From Sphingomonas sp. PP-CE-1G-424 (GTDB lineage: Bacteria > Pseudomonadota > Alphaproteobacteria > Sphingomonadales > Sphingomonadaceae), in contig NZ_SLXW01000010.1 in the NCBI RefSeq assembly GCF_004341085.1, forward strand, positions 1 through 64,000: 64,000 nucleotides of DNA, given 5' to 3'. The notes beneath the pieces are model-generated. The model had not been told where the DNA came from. It saw only the letters and a program-made list of their open reading frames with translations, and made no database searches. This document shows, piece by piece, positions 52,944-62,489 of the stretch. The position numbers and the translations under genes were made by a program. Position 1 is the first letter of the stretch. Each line of letters opens with the position of its first letter.

Positions 52944-55349
52944 CTATCGGGTAGCGTTGGCGGTCGGCATAGCGAAGGCGACGAGCCTGGTACCCTGGGT
53001 CGTCTTGAGCGTCGGCTTGCCCCCTGTAGCAATCACGACAAACTGGTGACCGCTCGGAGCGCGATAGGTCATTGGCGTCGCCTGTCCGCCGGCGGGCAAC
53101 CTCGCCTTCCACAGCTCCTTGCCGCTCGACACGTCATAGGCGCGGATCGCCTGCTCGACCGAGGCGGCAATGAACGTCAGTCCGCCACGGGTCGTGATGC
53201 CGCCTCCCGAGAAGGGCACACCCATAGTGAAGGGGACGTGGCTGTGAATACCGAGCGGCCCTGTGTCAGCGCCGGTGCCGAACGGCTTTGACCAGATCAC
53301 GCGACCGGTGGCCAAATCGACTGCCGACATGTTGCCCCAGGAGGGTGACGTACAGGGGACGCCGAGGAACGACTGGAATGGACCATTGGCGGCGCCGTAT
53401 GGCGTGTTTGCCATCGGGTTCTTGGTATTTGTCGGCCCATGTGTTGGCTCAAGTACGTTTCCGCGGCGGTTCGCCTCAGCGCGAGTGATGAGCTGCGACT
53501 TGGTCGGCAGGTTCATCCACGGCACGATCATGATGCCGCGCTCCGGGTCGACCGACACGCTGCCCCAATTAACACCGCCACCATAGCCGGGCTGGACGAT
53601 GGTTGGACGATCAAGTCCGATGGGCGTCAGCGGTCCCTCGTACCGCGCCTGTTTGAACTGGATGCGGCACAGCATCTGGTCGATCGGCGTCAGCCCCCAC
53701 ATGTCGACCTCGCGAAGGTTGGCACCCCGGAACGACGGCATTCCGACCGAGAAGGGCTGGGTTAAAGACAGCCGATCGCCTGGCCCATTACCGCCTTGCG
53801 GAACCGTCACTTCGCGCACCGTCTTGATCGGTCGGCCCGTGGCGCGGTCGAGCACAAAGATCTCGCCGCGCTTCGTTGGCGCGATTAGCGCAGGACGCAT
53901 ACCGCTGGCGCTCGGCACATCGACCAACGTGGGCTGCGACGGCATGTCATAGTCCCAGAGATCGTGGTGAGTGGCCTGAAAGCGCCAGCGGACGTTGCCG
54001 CTGTCGGCTTCGATCGCGATAATCGAGCTGCTATTGGCATCGTCGAACGACCGGCGCTGCTTGCCGTAGAGATCCGGCGTCGAATTACCCATTGGGAGGT
54101 ATATGAGGCCCAGCCGCTCGTCTGCGCTGAGCGGTGCCCAACTGTTGGGCGTGGATCGCGTGTAGGTATCGCCGACGGGTGGCTCGCCCTTGCGGTTTGG
54201 TTGCCCGACGTCGAACGCCCACGAGAGCTTGCCAGTGACGGCATCAAAGGCACGGATCACGCCCGATGGCGCGCCCCAGAACTGATTGTCGAGGATGCCG
54301 CCTCCGACCACGAGCTTGCCGCGGACCAGCTGCGGCGCCGAGCTGACATAGTAGATGCCAAATGGCGCCGGGCTCATACCTCGCCGCAGATCGTAACGCC
54401 CCGCGGTGGCGAAGCCCGAGCAAAGCCGGCCGGTGCGGGCATCAAGCGCGACGAGATCAGGCACCTGACTGACAGCGTAGATGCGCTCGGCGCACGCGCC
54501 GGTCGCGCCGGGGACGCGGTAGTAGGTGACCCCGCGACACGGCTTGCCTGACGCGGAATCCGTCATCTGGAAGGACCAGCGCCGTTTCCCCGTCTCGGCA
54601 TCGTAGGCGATCACGCCGTCATAGTTGTTACAGATGTAGAGGCTGTCGCCGATCATGATCGGCGTCACCTCGAGCCCACCGGTATATGCCCCCTTCGGCT
54701 TGGGGCCGGTATCAGCCTCCCACGCGACCTTCAGGTTATGGACGTTGCCGGCATTGATCTGATCGAGCGGGCTGAAACGCGAGCCGCCTTGATCGTTGCC
54801 ATAGGCTTGCCACTCGGCCGTCGCGGCCGTCGTCGCCTGAGCGAGCCGGGCGGGTGCTGCGACGGGACCGCCCGTCTGCCAGATCGGATCAGCCGGCGTT
54901 CCTGGACCTGCTGCATTGAGCGCAATCCCGACCACGAGCGCCGCTACCAGCGCTGCACCGAACGCCGGCAAACCGCCGATACGGGCCGACACTGGCGCAT
55001 GTCGAGGTGCACGACGCACACCGGGCAGAAGCAGTCCCAGCCCGAGTACAAATGGCGCTGTCAGACGAGGCACGAGTTGCCAGACGTTGCCGCCCACCTC
55101 CCATACCGACCAGGCCAGAGTGACAGCCAGCAAAGCACCATAGACCCAGGCACCACGTCGATCACCGCGCCAAATCAACACGCCGCTTGCAAGTGCCATT
55201 GCCCCGGCAATGAGGTAATAAAACGATCCGCCCGCCGTCGTGAGAATGATGCCACCCACGAACAGAACTGCGCCGACGATCGCAAGCGCAACGGCATACA
55301 TACCGGCGAGCCATCCGCCATTTGGTTTTATAAAGTCGGGAACTGACAT
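52944..55349 (-). CDS. gcd: Membrane-bound PQQ-dependent glucose dehydrogenase
   Basis: 801 aa from ATG 55349. Residues 1-125 contain about five helices (GMYAVALAIVGAVLFVGGII, FYYLIAGAMALASGVLIW, WVYGALLAVTLAWSVWEVGG, FVLGLGLLLPG, FGAALVAALVVGIAL), the membrane anchor and ubiquinone site. The rest is a quinoprotein propeller (WQAYGNDQGGSRFSPLDQIN, then WRFQATHHDLWDYDMPSQPT, which holds the PQQ/Ca region). It oxidises aldoses to lactones in the periplasm, passing electrons to ubiquinone (established for mGDH). PQQ synthesis genes are not in the window. Confidence 0.88.
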   Translation of the reverse strand: MSVPDFIKPNGGWLAGMYAVALAIVGAVLFVGGIILTTAGGSFYYLIAGAMALASGVLIWRGDRRGAWVYGALLAVTLAWSVWEVGGNVWQLVPRLTAPFVLGLGLLLPGVRRAPRHAPVSARIGGLPAFGAALVAALVVGIALNAAGPGTPADPIWQTGGPVAAPARLAQATTAATAEWQAYGNDQGGSRFSPLDQINAGNVHNLKVAWEADTGPKPKGAYTGGLEVTPIMIGDSLYICNNYDGVIAYDAETGKRRWSFQMTDSASGKPCRGVTYYRVPGATGACAERIYAVSQVPDLVALDARTGRLCSGFATAGRYDLRRGMSPAPFGIYYVSSAPQLVRGKLVVGGGILDNQFWGAPSGVIRAFDAVTGKLSWAFDVGQPNRKGEPPVGDTYTRSTPNSWAPLSADERLGLIYLPMGNSTPDLYGKQRRSFDDANSSSIIAIEADSGNVRWRFQATHHDLWDYDMPSQPTLVDVPSASGMRPALIAPTKRGEIFVLDRATGRPIKTVREVTVPQGGNGPGDRLSLTQPFSVGMPSFRGANLREVDMWGLTPIDQMLCRIQFKQARYEGPLTPIGLDRPTIVQPGYGGGVNWGSVSVDPERGIMIVPWMNLPTKSQLITRAEANRRGNVLEPTHGPTNTKNPMANTPYGAANGPFQSFLGVPCTSPSWGNMSAVDLATGRVIWSKPFGTGADTGPLGIHSHVPFTMGVPFSGGGITTRGGLTFIAASVEQAIRAYDVSSGKELWKARLPAGGQATPMTYRAPSGHQFVVIATGGKPTLKTTQGTRLVAFAMPTANATR

Positions 55350-55472
55350 GGGTCGCCTCTCGCAGCTACTGGGCAGCCGTTCGGTGATAGTTGTAGAATG
55401 TAGATAACGATGCGCGCGGTACTTTCCGTCTTGAGCTTTGCTCAACGGCCACTCAACCTCACGTCATCACGT

Positions 55473-56228
55473 TCATTGGCCGAGGACTGGCTTCAGGGCC
55501 GCGAACACCTGTTTTCCGGGCGTTCCGACAAAATCGGGTACGAGCCTGGTTGCGAAGCTTAGCACCGACGTTGGCTTTGCCCCTGCCATCTCCATCTCAC
55601 GGAACGCTGCGTTCTCCGTTCGCTCGAACTGGCTGCCGATCGTGTCCGTCACGAAGTAGACCTTGTGACCGGCAGCTACGGCGTCGAGCGCTGTCTGCAG
55701 GACGACAACCTCGGCTGCGAACCCGGCGATAACGAGGATGGGGCGACGCTGTCCGGTGATCGCCGCGACGGTTGCCCGATCGTGAAACGGTGCGACGGGT
55801 ATGCGCAGAAGTGTGTTCGCTGGTCGTGCATAGGGCTTGAGCGCCGGGAGCAAATGCGGAGGCGACGTTCCCTCCATGACCACGCTGAACAGCATGGGCA
55901 GGGAGAGGATCGTGCCGACCTCTGCCAGCACGGCCGCAGCGCGTTCCAGACGATCGGGCGGCTGTGTCTTTGACCCCGCGACGAGCGGCCCTTGAAGATC
56001 CGCGAACAGTATCTGCACGAGGGCGGAATCAATTCGTGATCCCGCCGTTGCGTGATGGTCCGCCTCACGACCATTCGCAGCCGACGGCATTCCTGTCGCG
56101 ACCCCGGCCGCAACTCCCAGTCCCATCAGTCCGCGACGGCTTAACGACGCGAACGGGGACTGTTCGCCTCGATGGTCGCGGCCCACGTTCGGTTGCATCC
56201 CCGACGGCATGTCTGACGAGACCGTCAT
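55473..56228 (-). CDS. Isochorismatase-fold protein lacking the catalytic Cys
   Basis: 251 aa from ATG 56228, overlapping the stop of the paoC-like gene by one base (TGATG). Twin arginines and a hydrophobic run (LSRRGLMGLGVAAGVATGMP) form a Tat-like signal. The fold matches YcaC/isochorismatase hydrolases: Asp77 in QILFADLQGPL, and the segment VIAGFAAEVVVLQTALDA where relatives have GVTTEVCV. The nucleophile Cys is Val175, and the expected Lys position holds Arg142 (TLLRIPV). With two of the three catalytic residues changed, hydrolase activity is unlikely; a binding or chaperone role for the adjoining PaoABC complex is inference. Confidence 0.75.
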   Translation of the reverse strand: MTVSSDMPSGMQPNVGRDHRGEQSPFASLSRRGLMGLGVAAGVATGMPSAANGREADHHATAGSRIDSALVQILFADLQGPLVAGSKTQPPDRLERAAAVLAEVGTILSLPMLFSVVMEGTSPPHLLPALKPYARPANTLLRIPVAPFHDRATVAAITGQRRPILVIAGFAAEVVVLQTALDAVAAGHKVYFVTDTIGSQFERTENAAFREMEMAGAKPTSVLSFATRLVPDFVGTPGKQVFAALKPVLGQ

Positions 56229-58444
56229 CACGTCAGTCCTGGCAATGCGTCGAGATGCTTGTCGAGCGTGATCGGGTATTCGCGTACACGGACGCCGGTG
56301 GCGTTGTAGATCGCGTTCGCAACAGCTGCGCCGACCCCGCAGATGCCAAGTTCTCCGACGCCCTTCGCTTTCATTGGCGATGAGATCGGATCGACTTCGT
56401 CCAGGAACACAACCTCCTGGTGCGGGATGTCGGCGTGGACCGGCACTTCGTACGTCGCCAGATCGTGGTTGACGAAGAAGCCGAAGCGCTTGTCGACCGC
56501 CAGCTCCTCCATCAGTGCGGCACCTGCGCCCATTGTCATGCCTCCGATGACCTGGCTGCGTGCGGACTTCGGGTTGAGGATGCGCCCGGCCGCGCAGACT
56601 GCGAGCATCCGGCGGATACGCGTCTGGCCGGTGAACGAGTCCACCGCGACCTCGACAAAGTGACCGGCAAAGGTCGATTGCTGGTACTTCTTGGCGAGGT
56701 CGCCATACTCGATGAAGTCCTCGGCGGTCAGCGGACCGTTGCGGGCTGCGTCGGCGATCTTGGCACTGCGGCCTCCTGCACGGACTTCCCCGTCCGTGAA
56801 CTGAAGGTCGCTGGTCATGCCGAGCCGCTGCCCCACCTGCTCGCGCAACTTGATGCAGGCCGCATAGACGCCCGCAGTCGAGTTGTTCGCACCCCACTGG
56901 CCACCCGAGCCTGCTGCGGCTGGGAAATCGGAGTCGCCGAGCTGCACCACGACCTTGTCGAGCGCGACGCCCATCATCTCGGCCGCGGTCTGCGCGATGA
57001 TCGTATAGCTACCGGTGCCGATGTCGGTCATGTCGGTTTCGACCGTTACGATGCCCTTGCCATCGAGGCGAACCCGCGCGGCTGACTTGGTCAGCTGGTT
57101 GTTACGGAATGCCGCGGCCATTCCCATGCCGATCAGGTAGCGCCCCTCGCGCACTGATGCGGGCTTCGCGTTGCGTCGGTTCCACCCGAACCGGTCAGCG
57201 CCTTCGCGCAAGCACTTGATCAGCTGCCGCTGAGAGAACGGCCGCTGCGGCTTCTCAGGATCGACCTGCGTGTCGTTGACGATGCGGAACTCAACCGGGT
57301 CCATGCCCAGCTTCTCCGCCATCTCGTCCATGGCCATCTCAAGCGCCATCAACCCCGGTGCCTCGCCCGGTGCACGCATGGCGTTGCCTTCGGGCAGATC
57401 CATGACCGCGAGCTTCATCAGCGTCATGCGGTTGGCACCGGCGTAGAGCAGCTTGGTCTGCGCGACGGCAGTCTCGGGCTTCCCCTCGGGCAGGTTGCCA
57501 GATGTGCTCTCGTGCGCGATCGCGGTGATCTTACCGTCGCGGGTGGCACCCAGCCGGATGCGCTGGATGGTGGCAGGACGGTGCGTCGTATTATTGGCGA
57601 TCAACGGCCGCTGCATTGCCACCTTTACCGGGCGACCTGCCGCCCGCGCGCCCAGTGCGGCAAGCGGCACGTCGGCGCGAATGGCCAGCTTTCCGCCAAA
57701 CCCGCCACCGATATAGGGCGAGTCCACACGGACGTTCTCAGGGCTGAGGCTTAGCGTCTTGGCGACGTCGCGCTTCGCCCAAGCAATCATCTGGTTGGAC
57801 GTCCACACCGTCAGCTTGGGGCCATCCCAAGCGGCGATCGTCGCGAACGGTTCCATCATGGAATGGCTATGCCCTGGCGTCGTGTACTGCTGGTCGAGCT
57901 TCACCGGCGCCGAGGCGAAGGCACCCTCGAAGTCTCCTACGCGATCGATCGGTGGCGCGCCGCTGCCTTCACCGCTGCCGCCACCCTCCAGCGGGGCGGT
58001 CGGTGCAAGCGCCTCAAGATCGTATTTGCCATTACCTCGTGCATAATTGACGCGGATCAGGTTCGCGGCAGCGCGTGCCTGCTCGAACGTCTCCGCAACG
58101 ACTATGGCGATCGCCTGATGGTAGTGCTGGATCTCGGCCCCACCAAACAGACTGGCAGTGTTTTGCTGCCCGAGCGGCAGGGGTTTGTGGTCCAGGGTCG
58201 AGACGATCGCCAGCACGCCAGGCGCGGCTTTGGCATCGGCGATATTCATCGACCTGATGCGGCCTTTGGCGATCGCCGATCCGACGACGTAACCATAGGC
58301 CTGGTTCGGAGCGACGTCGTGCCGCTCATAGGCGTAAGGCGCGGTACCGGTGGTCTTGAACTTGCCGTCGATACGATCGGTCGGCTTGCCGACGACTTTC
58401 AACTGATCAATCGGATTGGTGCCCGCAGGCGTCTCGAACTTCAT
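56228..58444 (-). CDS. paoC: Aldehyde oxidoreductase, molybdenum-binding subunit (PaoC-like)
   Basis: A 738-aa molybdopterin subunit of a xanthine-oxidase-family enzyme. An ald_Xan_dh N-terminal domain (about residues 18-125) is followed by the Mo-binding region with PYIGGGFGGK and APGEAPGLMALEMAMDEMAE. The catalytic Glu lies at about residue 698 in KGVGELGICG. The length and the lack of a signal peptide match PaoC, which is co-exported with the Tat-signalled iron-sulphur subunit. It oxidises aldehydes, especially aromatic ones, in the periplasm. It overlaps the FAD subunit gene by 4 bp. Confidence 0.87.
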   Translation of the reverse strand: MKFETPAGTNPIDQLKVVGKPTDRIDGKFKTTGTAPYAYERHDVAPNQAYGYVVGSAIAKGRIRSMNIADAKAAPGVLAIVSTLDHKPLPLGQQNTASLFGGAEIQHYHQAIAIVVAETFEQARAAANLIRVNYARGNGKYDLEALAPTAPLEGGGSGEGSGAPPIDRVGDFEGAFASAPVKLDQQYTTPGHSHSMMEPFATIAAWDGPKLTVWTSNQMIAWAKRDVAKTLSLSPENVRVDSPYIGGGFGGKLAIRADVPLAALGARAAGRPVKVAMQRPLIANNTTHRPATIQRIRLGATRDGKITAIAHESTSGNLPEGKPETAVAQTKLLYAGANRMTLMKLAVMDLPEGNAMRAPGEAPGLMALEMAMDEMAEKLGMDPVEFRIVNDTQVDPEKPQRPFSQRQLIKCLREGADRFGWNRRNAKPASVREGRYLIGMGMAAAFRNNQLTKSAARVRLDGKGIVTVETDMTDIGTGSYTIIAQTAAEMMGVALDKVVVQLGDSDFPAAAGSGGQWGANNSTAGVYAACIKLREQVGQRLGMTSDLQFTDGEVRAGGRSAKIADAARNGPLTAEDFIEYGDLAKKYQQSTFAGHFVEVAVDSFTGQTRIRRMLAVCAAGRILNPKSARSQVIGGMTMGAGAALMEELAVDKRFGFFVNHDLATYEVPVHADIPHQEVVFLDEVDPISSPMKAKGVGELGICGVGAAVANAIYNATGVRVREYPITLDKHLDALPGLT

Positions 58445-59406
58445 GCTGCCACCTTCTTCATGCCTGCGTCATGCATCACCGCCGCAAGCGTCCGCTCGAC
58501 CAGTGCCACCTTGAACGCGTTGTCCTCCGTAGGCTTGGCACCTGCCATCAGGCGCGACGCCACAGCGCGCGCACCCTGCGGCATCGCCGTTTCCGCCGCC
58601 TCGACCCGCCACGGCTTGTGGGCGACACCGCCTACCGCCACCCGGCCGGTGCCGTCGGGCTGGATCACCGCGGCGACAGATACGAGCGCGTACGCGTAGG
58701 ACGCACGGTCCCGGACCTTGTTGTAGAAGTGCTGACCGCCGAGCGGCTTGGGCAGCGTGACAGCCGTAATCAGCTCGCCGCGTTGCAGAGTATTGTCGAA
58801 CTGGGGCGTGCTCCCGGGCAGCCGGTGGAAGTCGGCCATCGGAATTGCGCGGGTTGTCCCTTGCGGGTTCACCGTCTCTACCGTTGCATCGAGCACCCGG
58901 AGCGCAACCGCCATGTCGCCGGGGAAGGTGGCGATGCAGGCATCAGACGAACCGATAACGGCCAGCTGGCGGGAATATCCGCCGATCGCAGCACATCCTG
59001 ACCCCGGCTTGCGCTTGTTGCATGGCTGGTTGGGGTCGTAAAAATACGGGCACCGGGTACGCTGCAGGATGTTGCCCGCGGTCGACGCCTTGTTTCGCAA
59101 CTGCCCGCTGGCACCTGCGACGATCGCCTTGGTCAGTACCGCATAATCACGACGGACCCGGTCATCGGACGCCAGCGCGGTGTTGGTGACGTTCGCGCCG
59201 ATCCGCAGTCCGCCATCGCGCGTCGCCTCGATCCGATCGAGCTTCAAATCCTGGACATCGACGAGATGCGTCGGCGTCTCGATCTCCAGCTTCATCAGAT
59301 CAAGCAGGTTGGTCCCGCCCGCGATGAACTTTGCGCCTGGACGGTTGGCGACAAGCGCGGCCGCCTCGGCCGGAGTCTTTGCGCGCTCATAGGTGAAGGG
59401 CTTCAT
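58441..59406 (-). CDS. paoB: Aldehyde oxidoreductase, FAD-binding subunit with extra Fe-S cluster (PaoB-like)
   Basis: A 321-aa FAD subunit of the CO-dehydrogenase flavoprotein type (NRPGAKFIAGGTNLLDLMKL near the N-terminus, ASTAGNILQRTRCPYFYDPN). Cys119, Cys129, Cys138 and Cys157 are spaced as in PaoB, which uniquely binds an additional [4Fe-4S] cluster in this family. Start and stop overlap the neighbouring subunit genes by 4 bp each. It passes electrons from the Fe-S subunit to FAD. Confidence 0.87.
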   Translation of the reverse strand: MKPFTYERAKTPAEAAALVANRPGAKFIAGGTNLLDLMKLEIETPTHLVDVQDLKLDRIEATRDGGLRIGANVTNTALASDDRVRRDYAVLTKAIVAGASGQLRNKASTAGNILQRTRCPYFYDPNQPCNKRKPGSGCAAIGGYSRQLAVIGSSDACIATFPGDMAVALRVLDATVETVNPQGTTRAIPMADFHRLPGSTPQFDNTLQRGELITAVTLPKPLGGQHFYNKVRDRASYAYALVSVAAVIQPDGTGRVAVGGVAHKPWRVEAAETAMPQGARAVASRLMAGAKPTEDNAFKVALVERTLAAVMHDAGMKKVAA

Positions 59407-60038
59407 GCGTTCGCTCCCGCGACTTCGGTCATCGCTTCGAGGATGTTGGAGTAGGCACCACAGCGGCAGATGTTGCCGCTCATCCGCTCGCGCATCTCGT
59501 CGTTGGTGGCCTGCGGTTTTGCAGTGACGTCCGCCATCGCGTGGCTTGGGATACCAGCCTTGATCTCACCCAGGACCGCCACGGCCGAGCAAATTTGCCC
59601 GGGGGTGCAGTAGCCGCACTGATAGCCGTCGTGCTTGACGAACGCCGCCTGCATCGGATGCAGCTTGTCCGGCGTGCCGAGCCCTTCGATCGTGGTGATC
59701 TCGTCGCCTTCGTGCATTACGGCAAGGCTAAGGCACGAATTGATGCGCGTGCCCCCGACCATGACGGTGCAAGCACCGCACTGACCATGGTCACAGCCCT
59801 TCTTGGAGCCGGTCAGTTGCAGGTGCTCGCGGAGCGCATCGAGCAATGTCGTCCGGGTGTCGATCTCCAGCGAACGGCGCTGGCCATTCACTTTCATGAT
59901 GACCTTCATCATTGCCGGCTTCGGCTGAACCGGAGCGGTCTGTGCGTCCGCTGCGGACACAGTCGTCAACGCCGCAGCCGCGGCGCTTCCCACCAGCACT
60001 CCCCGCCGGGAGATCTCCATGTCCTTCGAGCTGCTCAT
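59403..60038 (-). CDS. paoA: Aldehyde oxidoreductase, [2Fe-2S] subunit with Tat signal (PaoA-like)
   Basis: A 211-aa subunit. The Tat signal is MEISRRGVLVGSAAAAALTT, cleaved near ADAQTAP. The plant-ferredoxin-type cluster is bound by KKGCDHGQCGACTVMVGG and a later Cys in NSCLSL. The second cluster uses QCGYCTPGQICSA and GNICRCGAYSNI. It is the first gene of paoABC and directs export of the assembled complex. The SD-like AGGGA lies upstream of ATG 60038. Confidence 0.88.
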   Translation of the reverse strand: MSSSKDMEISRRGVLVGSAAAAALTTVSAADAQTAPVQPKPAMMKVIMKVNGQRRSLEIDTRTTLLDALREHLQLTGSKKGCDHGQCGACTVMVGGTRINSCLSLAVMHEGDEITTIEGLGTPDKLHPMQAAFVKHDGYQCGYCTPGQICSAVAVLGEIKAGIPSHAMADVTAKPQATNDEMRERMSGNICRCGAYSNILEAMTEVAGANA

Positions 60039-60075
60039 ATCCCTGTCCTTCCCGGTTCGCGCATCGTGACCGTCA

Positions 60076-61305
60076 CTAACATTGCTGAATTATCGCCGCG
60101 GTCGAACGCGTTTTACGGCTAACGAATTGGGCAGCTATGACGCTACAAACCCCCGTGACGGCGATAACCGCGCCCATCGATCGGGGTGTCCCGTCAGCAA
60201 ACCAGCCGACCAGCGCCGACCCAAAGATGCCGCTGCCGAACTGGATCGAGCCGACCAGCGCCGATGTCGCACCAGCACGGTCCGGCTGTGCGTCCATCGC
60301 TCCGGCAACGGCATTGGCGATAAACAGCCCGTTTGCCGACAGGAACACGAACAACGGCACGACCAGACCCGGCAGTCCGCCGACGCCAGTCCACGCCGCA
60401 GCACCCGACCACAGCCCCGATACAGCGACGAGCGTAGCGCCCCAACGGAACATCCGCTCGCTTCCGAGCTGCACGACATAACGCCGGTTGATAAGGTTGA
60501 GCGCCATCTGCCCGATGATGCCCAGCCCGAGCAGCAGGCCGTAAGCGTCGGCAGGAACCTTGTAGTATGTAATGTAGGCAAAGGGCGTACCAGCGAGATA
60601 CGCATAGAGGCCGGCATAGTAGAAGCCACTGGCAAATGCATAAGCCATGATGGTCTGGTTCCGGAGCAGTACGCCATAGCAGGCCAGCGCTGCCTGTATC
60701 GGCGTAGTCGATCGCCGGTCGGCAGGTAGCGACTCCGGAAGTCGCCACACCGCTGCAATCATGACGGCACCGATGACGGCGAGCATCCAGAACAGCGTGC
60801 GCCAGCTGCCGACGTGAAGAACCTGGGCACCGACCAGTGGACCAAGTAGCGGTGCAATCCCCATCACCAGCATCAGGGTGGAGAGGAGCTGCGCAGCGCG
60901 GTCGCGACCGTAGAGATCCCGCGCCATCGCGCGTGCGATCACTGGCCCGGCGCAGGCACCTGCGGCCTGGATTACCCTCCAGCCAATCAGATGCCAGAGC
61001 GTCGTCGCTGCGGCACAGCCGATCGACCCGATGATGAAAAGGACAATGCCTGCCAGCATGGGCAAGCGGCGACCGTACCGGTCGCTGATCGGCCCCCAGA
61101 GGAGCTGCCCAATGCTGAACCCGACGAGAAACCCTGACAGGGTCCATTCCACGTTTGCGGAGCTTTCCGCGAACGCTTGCTTCAATGTCGGGAGAGCCGG
61201 CAGGTAAATGTCGGTGGAGATAGACGCAAAGGCCATCATGGCGCTGAGCACCACCACGACCTTCATCGGTGCGGCGTCGCGGGATATGGTGGCTGCCTGC
61301 GGCAT
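60076..61305 (-). CDS. MFS drug-resistance transporter, Bcr/CflA type
   Basis: 409 aa from ATG 61305 (an in-frame ATG five codons upstream is also possible). Twelve helices are expected. Signature segments: FASISTDIYLPALPTLKQAF at helix 1, LWGPISDRYGRRLPML (motif A), GWRVIQAAGACAGPVIARAM (motif B/C). This is the proton-driven Bcr/CflA subgroup that exports drugs or toxic metabolites. It is upstream of paoABC on the same strand (37 bp gap from its stop is downstream of paoA's start), and divergent from a LysR gene that probably controls it. Confidence 0.85.
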   Translation of the reverse strand: MPQAATISRDAAPMKVVVVLSAMMAFASISTDIYLPALPTLKQAFAESSANVEWTLSGFLVGFSIGQLLWGPISDRYGRRLPMLAGIVLFIIGSIGCAAATTLWHLIGWRVIQAAGACAGPVIARAMARDLYGRDRAAQLLSTLMLVMGIAPLLGPLVGAQVLHVGSWRTLFWMLAVIGAVMIAAVWRLPESLPADRRSTTPIQAALACYGVLLRNQTIMAYAFASGFYYAGLYAYLAGTPFAYITYYKVPADAYGLLLGLGIIGQMALNLINRRYVVQLGSERMFRWGATLVAVSGLWSGAAAWTGVGGLPGLVVPLFVFLSANGLFIANAVAGAMDAQPDRAGATSALVGSIQFGSGIFGSALVGWFADGTPRSMGAVIAVTGVCSVIAAQFVSRKTRSTAAIIQQC

Positions 61306-61595
61306 AGTCTCTCTATTCAACGATCTGAGGATAATGCTCTCGCCGGTTTCAGCGCCAAAGAGGCTGCACCGCCTGCAGCGACGCAGTCTCTCTACGCCAC
61401 CGGGTAAGGCCAGGCTGACGGCAGGGGGAAGCGATCGCCAGCCAGCTGTTCGCCCCTCGCCCAGGCTTGCGACACCTCATGAATGCTACCCTTGTTTTCG
61501 CCCGGCGGTTTCCCGCCGCTGCTCGACATGTGGCCTTTGCGCTTGCCTGCGATTAGAGGCGGCAATCGGGATACCCTTATAAGGATTGCTTCTTA

Positions 61596-62489
61596 ATGGC
61601 TCAGGCCAAGCTCGACGACGTGGAGGTGCTGCTGACGGTCGCGCGCGAGGGCAGCTTCACGCGTGCCGCAGCCCTGCTCGGGGTATCGCAATCGGCGCTG
61701 AGCCAGACGGTGCGAGCGCTTGAAGCGCGGATCGGCATTCGCTTGCTCGACCGCACGACACGCAGCGTGGCGCCGACAAATGCAGGCGCCCGACTGCTTG
61801 AACGGGTTTCACCCAAACTGGAGGAGATCCGCGCAGAGATCGCAGCGCTCAGTGCGCTGAAGGAAACTCCTGCCGGTACGATCCGCATCACCTCCGCCGA
61901 GCATGCTGCCAGAACAGCCGTCTGGCCGCGGCTTGCCCCCTTGCTGAAAGCCTATCCGGACGTGAACGTGGAGATCATCACGGACTATGGCCTGACGGAC
62001 ATCGTCGCCGAGCGCTATGACGCCGGCGTTCGCCTGGGTGAGATGGTCGCCAAAGACATGATCGCCGTGCCGATCGGGCCCGAACAGCGTATGATCGTCG
62101 TCGCGGCGCCGGCCTATCTGCAGGACAGGGTAGCACCGACCACCCCGCAGGGTCTTCTGGCACATGCCTGCATCAACTTACGCCTGCCCACGCACGGTGG
62201 GCTGTATGCGTGGGAGTTCGAGAAAGACGGCCACGAGATCAACGTTCGCGTCGAAGGCCAGTGCGTGTTCAACACGCTGGCCTTGATCCTGGAGGCGACA
62301 CTGGATGGTCTCGGATTCTCGTTCATGCCGCAGGAAGCTGCGCAACCGCACCTTGCAGCGGGAACGCTCTGCACGGTGCTGGAAGACTGGTGCCCATCAT
62401 ACCCTGGCTTCCACCTCTTCTATTCTAGCAGACGTCAGCCTTCGGCAGCGTTCGCGCTCGTGGTCGATGCACTGCGCTACCGGGCCTAA
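61596..62489 (+). CDS. LysR-family transcriptional regulator
   Basis: A 297-aa LysR protein. The HTH is LLTVAREGSFTRAAALLGVS, then QSALSQTVRALEARIGIRLL; the effector domain includes YDAGVRLGEMVAKDMIAVPI, the same clade as the regulators at 27.2 and 51.5 kb. It is divergent from the MFS gene (290 bp between starts). It presumably controls the MFS-paoABC group in response to an aldehyde or aromatic ligand; the ligand is unknown. Confidence 0.88.
   Translation: MAQAKLDDVEVLLTVAREGSFTRAAALLGVSQSALSQTVRALEARIGIRLLDRTTRSVAPTNAGARLLERVSPKLEEIRAEIAALSALKETPAGTIRITSAEHAARTAVWPRLAPLLKAYPDVNVEIITDYGLTDIVAERYDAGVRLGEMVAKDMIAVPIGPEQRMIVVAAPAYLQDRVAPTTPQGLLAHACINLRLPTHGGLYAWEFEKDGHEINVRVEGQCVFNTLALILEATLDGLGFSFMPQEAAQPHLAAGTLCTVLEDWCPSYPGFHLFYSSRRQPSAAFALVVDALRYRA

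Noticed and set aside
55473..56897. 474-aa version of the isochorismatase-fold protein with a long N-terminal extension
   Set aside because: The extension runs antiframe through the conserved paoC 3' end. The TGATG overlap gives a natural start at 56228.
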